A DNA stretch of 33,546 nucleotides from Patescibacteria group bacterium (GTDB taxonomy: Bacteria; Patescibacteriota; Patescibacteriia; Patescibacteriales; GWC2-42-12), in NCBI GenBank assembly GCA_028707005.1, contig JAQTVB010000012.1, positions 1 through 33,546 on the forward strand, in the 5' to 3' direction. Below the pieces are notes generated by a model, which worked only from the letters and a program-made list of their open reading frames with translations, had not been told where the DNA came from and did not search any database. Below are positions 5,514 to 12,583 of this stretch, in pieces (positions within the stretch are counted from its first letter, which is position 1; the number at the start of each line of letters is the position of its first letter). The position numbers were made by a program, and so were the translations under genes.

Positions 5514-6725
5514 TTAGGATTTTTCCTCTATCACTCCTCCGCCCAAAACTTCCCTGCCACGACAAAGCACCACGCTTTGTCCGGGCATGACCGCTCTTTG
5601 CGGCCGGGCAAATTTGACCTGAAAAATATTTCTTTTAATTTTAGTGACGACGCATTGAACCGGCTGCTGGCGATAGCGGATGATGGCTTGACAGGACAAA
5701 GGCGCGATCGGCGCAACGCCAGCCAGCCAATTGACCTGACCGGCTATCAGGGAGCTGCTGTAAAGCCCGGGATGGTCGCTTTCTTTGACAACATATAAAG
5801 TGTTGCTTTTATAATCCATTTTAGCCGCATAAAAAGGGCCTGATCCGCCGATGTTGATGCCTCTTCTTTGGCCCACAGTGTAAAGCGGCAAGCCGGCATG
5901 TTGGCCTAAGACCTCACCCTTGCCTCTCCTTGGCGAAGAGAGGATCAAACCTGGCTTTAATTTTAGATGCCGCTTCAGAAACTCATTATGGTCTTTGTCA
6001 GGAATAAAGCAGACTTCCTGGCTATCCGGCTTGGCCGCCACCGGCAACTTAAATTTTTTAGCCAAACGCCTGACTTGCGGTTTAGTGTAGTTAGCCAGCG
6101 GGAAAAGCAAGTGTGATAATTCATCTTGATTTAATTTATATAAAAAGTAAGATTGGTCCTTATTCCTGTCTTTAGCTTTGTATAGTTTGTAAATTGGTCC
6201 GGTGTTTGTATTTTTTGGTAATTGGCAATTGGTGCTTGGCAATTCCCGCCGCAGGCCGGCGTAGTGCCCGGTGGCCAAATAATCAAAGCCGAGTTTTTTT
6301 AATTCTTTCATCAACTGGCCGAGTTTAACCAGCTGATTGCATCTGACGCAGGGATTGGGCGTGCGGCCATTGGCGTATTCAAACAAAAAGTTATTCACCA
6401 CCTGTTTTTTAAAAATTTCAGCGAAATCCAAAACATAAAGAGGAATGCCTATTTTTACGGCTGTCCGTTTGGCGTCCAAGAGCGCTTGCCGGGAACAGCC
6501 CCCTCCCCGACCCTCCCCCGTTCGTTCCTCGCGGGAGAGGGAGTCTGCTTTCTCCCGTGAGGAACGAAACGGGGGAAAGGTTGGGATAGGGGGATTTTTT
6601 TCTTTCCAAAAATGCAAGAAAATACCGGCCACTTCATGCCCTTGATCTTTTAAAAGTTTGGCCGCCACCGCAGAATCAACTCCGCCGGACATGGCGACCG
6701 CGATTTTCAGTTTTTTCTTATTCAT
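5514..6725 (-). CDS. mnmA: tRNA-specific 2-thiouridylase MnmA with repeat-like insertions
   Basis: MnmA adds sulfur to U34 of tRNA-Lys, -Glu and -Gln. The ATP-pyrophosphatase loop SGGVDS is at residues 13-18. The two catalytic cysteines are Cys126 (GRTPNPCVRCNQ) and Cys239 (SQEVCFIPD). GHYAG, KDQSYFL and YTVGQRRGI are family landmarks, and the C-terminal beta domain is present. At 403 residues it is about 40 longer than usual. The surplus falls in three places where repeat-like DNA is translated in frame: residues 45-76 (a 95-nt palindrome), about 161-172 (GGCAATT-type words), and about 262-272 (a CCTCTCC/GAGAGG palindrome). The reading frame and all catalytic residues are kept, so the protein is probably active. 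The start is the only sensible ATG and has no Shine-Dalgarno motif. Confidence 0.95.
   Translation of the reverse strand: MNKKKLKIAVAMSGGVDSAVAAKLLKDQGHEVAGIFLHFWKEKNPPIPTFPPFRSSREKADSLSREERTGEGRGGGCSRQALLDAKRTAVKIGIPLYVLDFAEIFKKQVVNNFLFEYANGRTPNPCVRCNQLVKLGQLMKELKKLGFDYLATGHYAGLRRELPSTNCQLPKNTNTGPIYKLYKAKDRNKDQSYFLYKLNQDELSHLLFPLANYTKPQVRRLAKKFKLPVAAKPDSQEVCFIPDKDHNEFLKRHLKLKPGLILSSPRRGKGEVLGQHAGLPLYTVGQRRGINIGGSGPFYAAKMDYKSNTLYVVKESDHPGLYSSSLIAGQVNWLAGVAPIAPLSCQAIIRYRQQPVQCVVTKIKRNIFQVKFARPQRAVMPGQSVVLCRGREVLGGGVIEEKS
5911..5943. repeat. Short palindromic repeat inside mnmA
   Basis: The sequence ACCTCACCCTTGCC, followed by CTCCTTGGCGAAGAGAGG, contains perfect arms CCTCTC (5923-5928) and GAGAGG (5938-5943). 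It encodes the unusual segment SSPRRGKGE where MnmA proteins normally have a short acidic turn before VLGQH. ACCTCACCC...CTCTCC palindromes are a type of dispersed bacterial repeat. Confidence 0.6.
6211..6245. repeat. Intergenic-type word repeat inside mnmA
   Basis: The words GGTAATTGGCAATTGG and CTTGGCAATTC resemble the AATTGGGAATT repeats in the spacers of this window, for example 10570-10600. They encode the Asn/Pro-rich segment ELPSTNCQLPKN, which has no counterpart in ordinary MnmA at the GHYA-to-KAKD loop. Confidence 0.5.
6499..6593. repeat. 95-nt imperfect palindrome inserted in mnmA
   Basis: The arms at 6499-6537 and 6552-6593 share CCCCCT, CCC, ACC, CCCCCGTT, CGTTCCTC and CGGGAG in order. 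They form an imperfect 40-nt stem with a small loop. The element is C/G-rich and unlike the flanking coding sequence. It is translated as PPIPTFPPFRSS, then a Ser/Arg/Glu-rich run and a Gly run, between WKE and the CSRQALLDA helix of MnmA. Confidence 0.8.
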
Positions 6726-6769
6726 GATGTAAAAATAATATAAATTTTAAAATAAATCAACTGATAACA

Positions 6770-6798
6770 AGAAAGCATCCGGGATGCGGACGCTTTCT
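6770..6798 (-). terminator. Hairpin downstream of the O-antigen ligase-like gene, possible terminator
   Basis: AGAAAGC (6770-6776) pairs with GCTTTCT (6792-6798). An inner TCCG/CGGA pair lies past one mismatch, and the loop is 5 nt. It lies between the ligase-like gene and mnmA. The minus-strand downstream sequence (TGTTATCAGTTG) is only moderately U-rich. The plus-strand side has longer T runs, but no gene on that strand needs it. Confidence 0.5.
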
Positions 6799-6841
6799 CT
6801 AATATTTTTATTGATTTTTTTATTTTTTCGCTCCGCGGTTT

Positions 6842-9253
6842 TTAGTATAATCCGGGAAATTGTTTTTTAATTGCCTCAATCGAGGCCTGATCGGTAACCA
6901 CGGCCAGAAGCTGCTTAATGACGATTTTCGCGTTATCAGTTTCTCCGGTTTTTTGGTAAAGCAGGGCCAAACTATAGAGCGCGTTGGCATGGTTCGGGTT
7001 AGCTTGAATGATGCTTAAAAAAAGCTGTTCCGCTGTTTTAACATCCTCGTTTTTAGCCGCCGCGCCGCCCCGTCCGCCGGTGACGCTTAAATCCTGGCTT
7101 GATTCTTCGCCTTTAGTTATGTCTTGAGTAGCGGTTTGCTGCAAATCACCGGCGGCGGCGCCTCTGTTAAAATAAAGCCGGCCCAGTTCAAATCTGTAAT
7201 CAACATTATCGCGGCTTAAAAGCGCGGCTTTTTGCAGCTGGTCTATCGCGTCGTTAATTTTATTAAGCTTTTCATAAGCAATGGCTTTGCCGTAATAAGC
7301 GGCGTCAAAATCGCCTTTTTTGGCAATCGCCAAATCATATTGTTTGATAGCTTCGTTAATATAATGCTCCTGCTCTGTTTTAGCCGTTTCCGCGTTGGCT
7401 CTGGCCATATTTATTAAAGCCAGGCGAATATGAGGCGTCGGGCTGTTAGGCTCTAAGGCGATATTTTTATTGTATAAAGTTTCAGCCCATTCCAACGCTC
7501 CTCTTACATAATAAGAAGCGTTTTCGTAGATCAAGGCCATGGCTTCGCTGTCGGCTACGTTGTTGGGTGCGATCTCTAAAGCTTTTTTGCCTTTTTCTAT
7601 GGCCAAAGACAAGCTATTTTCTATGATTGTCTGATTTTTACTGCCTTGGGCCTCCTGGTTGGCCAGAGCCATATAGTTATTGGCCAAGTTTATGTAATAG
7701 GCATCCTGGTAAGGCGCTAAAACTATTGCTTTGTTGATTTTATCGATTTTTTGGTTGATATCGGTGACGGCGAGCGACTGCTTGGCGTAATAATCAGCCA
7801 GATACATTTTCGCTCCCATGGTAAATAAGATGACTACGCCCGCGCTTAAGCTTAAAAATATCGCGGCCAGGGCCAGCGCGTATTTGGGAGAGGCGCGGAA
7901 AGATAAATTTAAATCTTTAAATCTTTCCGGATAATTGATGATCGCCACGGCGACCGCCAGGGTTGAAACTAGTATCGCGACCAAAATAATGGAAGTGTTA
8001 ATGGCGAAAAGCAAAGAAAAGATAATTACGGTTATGAAACTGGAAAATAAAGCCAGTAAAATTGATTGGGAACCGTTCCTTTGCGCTTTAATCAGGGTTA
8101 AGAAACAAATAGACAAAGCAACCAATAAAATAACTATTACGGCCAAGACGCCCAAGCCGCCTATCGTGGCCGCGAGCTCAAACAAAATTCCTGACGGGTT
8201 ATCGAAACGGACATTCCATAAAGGCGAGGAGTTAAAATCCATGCCCTTATATTTCGCGAAATCGTAGACGAAGGTGGCTGGGCCGGAACCCAGCAAGGGG
8301 TTGTTTTTTAAGCCGGTTTTTGCTATGTCCCACGAAGCTTTGCGCGACAGGCTTACTTCAACCGGCAAGTTTAAGTTAATGATATTAAAATTGCCCAGAA
8401 CCAACAGGATGATCAGCAGTAAAAAGGTGGCGATCGGTATTACCAAGTTTGAACTGGAAATTTTTATGATTTTTGAAAGCAGAAACATTAAAACGATAAC
8501 GATGCCGACGATGGCGGCGGGCCAAAAAGTGAAACCGTTTAATAAAGTAAGAATAAAAAGCGATAAGAGAATTACAGCGCCCAATAGCGCCTTAATGATA
8601 AAGCGTAAAGCTTTGCTTTTCTGATTAGGATGAATTTCGTTTATTTGGGCCAGACCGATAACCAGGAGAGGCAAAGTTATCACCAGGAACATGGTTAAGC
8701 CGGATAAAGAATCTATGGGGTTGAAGTTGATTGTTTTAGTTAGCCCCAGGGGTAAAATAAATTTGCCGAGTAATTGCAAAAGCGAAAAAATCGCCACCAT
8801 TGAAGTTGAGACGATAAATCCCCAAAACAGCAATTTGCTCTTTTTTTGATCGATATTATTTATGACTAAATAATAAAAGATGATAAAAACAACAACCATT
8901 GCCAAACTTTTGGCCGGACTGCCATAGACGCCGATCAAGCTGTCTTTTTGAGCAACGGACAGAATGGTGGAGACGATAAATACCGCCAGCAAGCCGATGA
9001 TTGGCCAATCCAAGGGAGTCCGTTTAATATTCAGCTCCCCTACTATTACGGCTTTAGTCACCCACGAGACCGTGCCCAAAAGCACCAGAAAGTAAAATAA
9101 AGTAATTTTTTCAAAGCCGATATTCTGCGCGACCTGGCCGGTAAAAAATATCGGGCAGAGAAAAAACACCAGGAAAATCGCTCCAGCGATCACGAAATCC
9201 AAGCCCTTGGTCGTTGTGATCTGATGTTTAGATAAAGTTTTTTTGTCGTCCAT
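6842..9253 (-). CDS. O-antigen ligase/polymerase-like membrane protein with C-terminal TPR repeats
   Basis: The protein has 803 residues. The N-terminal part (to about 470) has roughly a dozen hydrophobic helices and a large loop containing SLSRKASWDIAKTGLKNNPL and LGSGPATF. This arrangement is typical of the Wzy/WaaL O-antigen ligase superfamily, where the periplasmic loop carries the active site. The C-terminal part (about 500-803) contains several TPR units, for example AYYINLANNYMALAN, PHIRLALINMARAN, AYYGKAIAYEKLNK and ALYSLALLYQKTGETDNA. Ligase-TPR fusions are common and are thought to polymerise or attach surface glycans, or to glycosylate proteins. A Gly/Ala/Glu-rich, low-complexity insert (GDLQQTATQ...TGGRGGAAAK) separates the last TPR units. 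It probably acts with the glycosyltransferases in this window. The substrate cannot be told from sequence. Confidence 0.85.
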   Translation of the reverse strand: MDDKKTLSKHQITTTKGLDFVIAGAIFLVFFLCPIFFTGQVAQNIGFEKITLFYFLVLLGTVSWVTKAVIVGELNIKRTPLDWPIIGLLAVFIVSTILSVAQKDSLIGVYGSPAKSLAMVVVFIIFYYLVINNIDQKKSKLLFWGFIVSTSMVAIFSLLQLLGKFILPLGLTKTINFNPIDSLSGLTMFLVITLPLLVIGLAQINEIHPNQKSKALRFIIKALLGAVILLSLFILTLLNGFTFWPAAIVGIVIVLMFLLSKIIKISSSNLVIPIATFLLLIILLVLGNFNIINLNLPVEVSLSRKASWDIAKTGLKNNPLLGSGPATFVYDFAKYKGMDFNSSPLWNVRFDNPSGILFELAATIGGLGVLAVIVILLVALSICFLTLIKAQRNGSQSILLALFSSFITVIIFSLLFAINTSIILVAILVSTLAVAVAIINYPERFKDLNLSFRASPKYALALAAIFLSLSAGVVILFTMGAKMYLADYYAKQSLAVTDINQKIDKINKAIVLAPYQDAYYINLANNYMALANQEAQGSKNQTIIENSLSLAIEKGKKALEIAPNNVADSEAMALIYENASYYVRGALEWAETLYNKNIALEPNSPTPHIRLALINMARANAETAKTEQEHYINEAIKQYDLAIAKKGDFDAAYYGKAIAYEKLNKINDAIDQLQKAALLSRDNVDYRFELGRLYFNRGAAAGDLQQTATQDITKGEESSQDLSVTGGRGGAAAKNEDVKTAEQLFLSIIQANPNHANALYSLALLYQKTGETDNAKIVIKQLLAVVTDQASIEAIKKQFPGLY

Positions 9254-9302
9254 AGAAGTTTGCCCCGTATTGAGGCGATTATAATTATTTAAGATAATAA
9301 TA

Positions 9303-9332
9303 ATTTTACCATAGCAACCGCGGTTTTGTCCA
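9303..9332 (-). promoter_or_regulatory. Promoter of the O-antigen ligase-like gene
   Basis: The minus strand shows TGGACA (9327-9332), an 18-nt spacer and TAAAAT (9303-9308), five of six at each box. The predicted leader is about 43 nt. Confidence 0.6.
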
Positions 9333-9361
9333 TAACAAGATGCGACAATTTGCCAAGAACG

Positions 9362-10525
9362 CTAAAACATGTTTTTGCCGATTAACCCTCTTATCTCGCT
9401 TAGCATTTTAAGATAAAATTCAAGATTATTCAAGCTGGCCAGTCTGCCGGCCAGAGACTCATTTATTTTAAATAAATAATTCAGATAAGCTTTGGAATAA
9501 TTTTTTAATTCCGTCAAACCGCTGGCCGCGTTAATCGGAGAAAAATCTTTGGAAAATTTGGCATTGGTGATATTGATCGTTTCGTAAAAATTCAAACGTT
9601 GATTTTTATAATTCGCGGGCGATGATTCATGGCCGGTTTTCCAAAGCAAGAGCCTGCCGTGCCGGCCTTCCCTGGTCGGAATAACGCAGTCAAACATGTC
9701 CCAACCCATTTTAATCGCTCTCACAATATCAACCGGCAGGCCGATGCCTAAACCAAAGCGCAGTTTATTATCCGGAATTTGTTTGGCTGTAAGTTCAAGA
9801 GTTTTTGATAAAAAAGCGCCTTGCTCATCAATATGCCTGGCGCCGAAGCCGAAGCCATCGAAACCGATCCGTAAAAGCTCCCGGGCGCAAAACTCTCTTA
9901 AGGCCAGATTGTTGCCGCCCTGGATTACGGCGATAATCAGCGGCTTCTTGCCCTTAAGCCGGCGCGATTTGATTTGTTTATCATACTCAACTCGGCATTT
10001 TCTCGCCCATTTGATGGTGCGCTTAACCGCGATTTCCAGCTTAAAATCATTATAACCGTTCGGCGGGCAGTCATCCAGGCAAACTATTATGTCAGTCCCA
10101 AGGCCAAATTGAATTTTAATCGACTGTTCAGGCGTTAGCCGCAATTTGCTGCCGTCCAGAGGCGACCGGAAAATCGCTTCATTATCGGTAATCCGTCCGC
10201 CCGGATTGCCTGATTTATTTTTATGAATCAAAGAAAAAATTTGGTAGCCGCCGCTATCGGATAGAATCGGCTTATGCCAATCAACGAATTTATGCAAGCC
10301 GCCGGCCCGATTTATTAATTTAACGCCGGGGCGCAAAAATAAATGCAGAGTGTTAACCACGAAGCATTCCAAACCGAGATTAATCAATTCTTGATTGCTT
10401 AAGTTTTTCACCAATCCCCTGGTTGCGTCCGGCATAAAAAAGGGAGTCTTGATGCTGCCGTGGCCAGTTTTAATGATACCCAGACGGGCTTGAGAAATCT
10501 TCGACCGTTTGATTATTTTAAACAT
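9362..10525 (-). CDS. tgt: tRNA-guanine transglycosylase-like protein lacking the zinc site
   Basis: Bacterial Tgt exchanges guanine-34 for preQ1 in tRNAs with GUN anticodons. The TIM-barrel signatures are present: PFFMPDATRG, SDSGGYQIFSL (catalytic base Asp), LDDCPP, IQGG, and MFDCVIPTREGRHG (nucleophile Asp). The zinc subdomain is odd. Where Tgt has CxCxxC followed by KNYSRAYLHHL, this protein has NAASGLTELKNYSKAYLNYL, and the later zinc His is Asn (LNNLEFYL). All four ligands are therefore gone although the surrounding fold is recognisable. The usual GGLxVGE base-recognition loop is GFGARHIDEQ. I chose Met16 of the ORF track (ATG at 10523-10525), because MFKIIKRSK matches the family start and the preceding 15 codons overlap a repeat. 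The longer start at 10570 is possible. Confidence 0.85.
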   Translation of the reverse strand: MFKIIKRSKISQARLGIIKTGHGSIKTPFFMPDATRGLVKNLSNQELINLGLECFVVNTLHLFLRPGVKLINRAGGLHKFVDWHKPILSDSGGYQIFSLIHKNKSGNPGGRITDNEAIFRSPLDGSKLRLTPEQSIKIQFGLGTDIIVCLDDCPPNGYNDFKLEIAVKRTIKWARKCRVEYDKQIKSRRLKGKKPLIIAVIQGGNNLALREFCARELLRIGFDGFGFGARHIDEQGAFLSKTLELTAKQIPDNKLRFGLGIGLPVDIVRAIKMGWDMFDCVIPTREGRHGRLLLWKTGHESSPANYKNQRLNFYETINITNAKFSKDFSPINAASGLTELKNYSKAYLNYLFKINESLAGRLASLNNLEFYLKMLSEIRGLIGKNMF

Positions 10526-10540
10526 ACCGGTTAAAAAATT

Positions 10541-10600
10541 AATTCCCAACGTCCAGTTTCTAATTTTCATTGGGAATTGCCTATTGGGAATTGGGAATTT
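10541..10600. repeat. AATTCCCAA/TTGGGAATT palindrome and tandem words at the tgt 5' end
   Basis: AATTCCCAA (10541-10549) and TTGGGAATT (10570-10578) are perfect inverted copies. Two more TTGGGAATT-like words follow up to about 10600. They lie across the first codons of the long tgt ORF and the spacer to the upstream gene, which argues for the shorter tgt start. Confidence 0.65.
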
Positions 10601-10603
10601 TTA

Positions 10604-12556
10604 TTACTGCACCACTCCGTCCCCGCCGACCATCTTATCATCCTCCAGCTTTGAAGTTTTGGCTTTCAAGGTTTTATAAATTCGCGTTCCGGTATCGGTG
10701 TCCAGCGCCGAAATATTGGTACCGGGCAAGATCACCATGATGGTATTCCTGTCCGAGGCCACGGGCGTAACGCTTATATTGAATTCAGCTTGAGCTTTAT
10801 AGGTGGTGATGGGCAAGCGGTCGATTTGCCAAGTCACTTGGCCGTTTGAACTGTCGTAGCCGATGCCGCCAACAGATGCAATGTTTTTGCCGTCCCATTT
10901 TATATTCGCAGGCAAGGCAAAGCTGATTTGCAAACTATTCAATTCATGCAAATTATTTTCTATGGTCCAATAAATTTTTAAGCTGGTTGTTTGGCCGACT
11001 TTCGGAGGCAATGGCCCGGAACCGACGGCGATATTGTCGTCGCTGAAGTACCTTAATTGTTCGGTTAAATTAAAATCGCTGTTTATTCTATTGATTACCG
11101 CGTTGCTTTGATTTTCATCGCCCGGATTTTTTCCCGCCACGCTATATCTCACATAGCTTTTTATCTGGTAAGCTTTGCTTAAATCAATCGTGGCCTGCGC
11201 TTTTATCTTTATGGAAAAGTCAATCACGCCGCCGGCGCCGCTTGGCAGTTCGGCTAAAGCGGGAATTTCCGCTTTGCTCCAGCTAATCGCGTTGCCGCTT
11301 AATTTTCCGCCACTTTCGCTTTTGAAAGTCTGCCAATCAAGGAAGTCGCTTTCTAAAACCGCCATAATAATAACGTCTTTCATCAAGGTGTCTCCTTTAT
11401 TCGTGTAATTGATTGAATAATTCAGAATTTGCCCGAAATTTACCGCCTGGTCAAGCGGCGAGCCGTTAATAATCAGATTGACGTTCAGATCGCTTTTAAT
11501 GATTTCATAAGTCAAATCTTTTTCATAAAATAAATAATATTTTTTTTCTTGGTTTTCCGCCGGCAGTTCAAATTTTATTTTTAAAATGACGTCCGGTTGT
11601 TTTTTTTCCTTGACTTTGAATTTAATTTTGAATTCATTCTCGTTTTTGCCAAGATTGCTGATTGACCATGCGCTTTTTCCCTCTTCGAGCTTAATCAGGG
11701 GAACGGAGGCGGTGCTGGTTGCCGCCGGCCGGTTAAGAATCTCCACTTCGCTCGGAAAATCCGCGTTTATGCGGAAATTATCAAGGTAATTTTGGTCCTT
11801 GGCTTTAAATTTTACGATAATTTCATTTTCTTCATTAATGAGCGCGCTGCTGGAATTGATAAAAGAAAAATCCAGGCCCAAATCATTGACTGTTGTTTCA
11901 AAAATAGCCGATTTTTTGAATTCGCTGGAAAAATTTTCCGGTTTGTAGGTCATATCGGCTGAAATAATATGGCTGGTATCGGCCGGCGCGACCAATTTTC
12001 CTTTTATTTTTATAATATCGCTGCGGTGAGAGCCTAGGCTCGCCACTTCCCAAACGTTGTTGCCCGAGCTTGGGGCCGGGTCGCTTGCCAATAAAATAAA
12101 ATTTTCCGGATAGTTTACTCTAATTTCTATATTTTTTATGCTTACTTGGTCCTCGTTTTTGTAATTTAAGCTGTAATTGAATTCTTCGCCCGCCGCTACT
12201 TCTTTAGCGGATTCAAAATTCAAGCTTACCGGCTGTTTTGGCGAATTGATTTTTAGATAAAAATAATTGTAGGCCGCGTAAACCGCGCCGCCAAAAACAA
12301 ACATGACGATAACGAAGGTAGCTAAATTAAAAAAGAAGCCCCGCTTATGTTTTACGGTCATGGTTTTAATGTCCACCTTGTTGCCCGTGTCATCGCGATA
12401 AATTTTAGCCAAACTGTCTTTTATTTCATTTTCTTTTGTTTCGTCAGCCACATATTTTTCAAAAGCTTCAACCTCTTCGTCGCTGGGCAAAGGTTTTTTT
12501 ATGAATTCGGACAAGCTGGAGGCGCTATTTTTGATTTTTATTTCATTATTTTTCAT
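10604..12556 (-). CDS. Single-pass membrane protein with DUF11-like extracellular repeats
   Basis: This 650-residue protein has a charged cytoplasmic-looking N-terminus (about 1-72), one transmembrane helix (about 73-97, FFFNLATFVIVMFVFGGAVY) and a long beta-rich ectodomain. The ectodomain repeats an Ig-like pattern: FNYSLNYKNEDQVSIKNIEI, FGQILNYSINYTNKGDTLMK, and PKVGQTTSLKIYWTIENNLH. Each repeat has the 'tension between neighbours, then LPSG/aspartate loop' layout of DUF11/CARDB-type surface domains. No enzyme motif is seen. It lies 27 bp after the DUF4012 gene and 33 bp before tgt, so it may be cotranscribed with both. It is probably a cell-surface or adhesin-like protein. The ATG has no Shine-Dalgarno motif. 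Confidence 0.75.
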   Translation of the reverse strand: MKNNEIKIKNSASSLSEFIKKPLPSDEEVEAFEKYVADETKENEIKDSLAKIYRDDTGNKVDIKTMTVKHKRGFFFNLATFVIVMFVFGGAVYAAYNYFYLKINSPKQPVSLNFESAKEVAAGEEFNYSLNYKNEDQVSIKNIEIRVNYPENFILLASDPAPSSGNNVWEVASLGSHRSDIIKIKGKLVAPADTSHIISADMTYKPENFSSEFKKSAIFETTVNDLGLDFSFINSSSALINEENEIIVKFKAKDQNYLDNFRINADFPSEVEILNRPAATSTASVPLIKLEEGKSAWSISNLGKNENEFKIKFKVKEKKQPDVILKIKFELPAENQEKKYYLFYEKDLTYEIIKSDLNVNLIINGSPLDQAVNFGQILNYSINYTNKGDTLMKDVIIMAVLESDFLDWQTFKSESGGKLSGNAISWSKAEIPALAELPSGAGGVIDFSIKIKAQATIDLSKAYQIKSYVRYSVAGKNPGDENQSNAVINRINSDFNLTEQLRYFSDDNIAVGSGPLPPKVGQTTSLKIYWTIENNLHELNSLQISFALPANIKWDGKNIASVGGIGYDSSNGQVTWQIDRLPITTYKAQAEFNISVTPVASDRNTIMVILPGTNISALDTDTGTRIYKTLKAKTSKLEDDKMVGGDGVVQ

Positions 12557-12583
12557 AATGTTCTTATTTTTGATTTTTAAAAA

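Noticed and set aside
5531-6645. Several ORFs overlapping mnmA on both strands (73, 66, 63, 61 and 60 aa)
   Set aside because: They are open only because the palindromes lack stop codons, and they show no domain. MnmA is the real gene.
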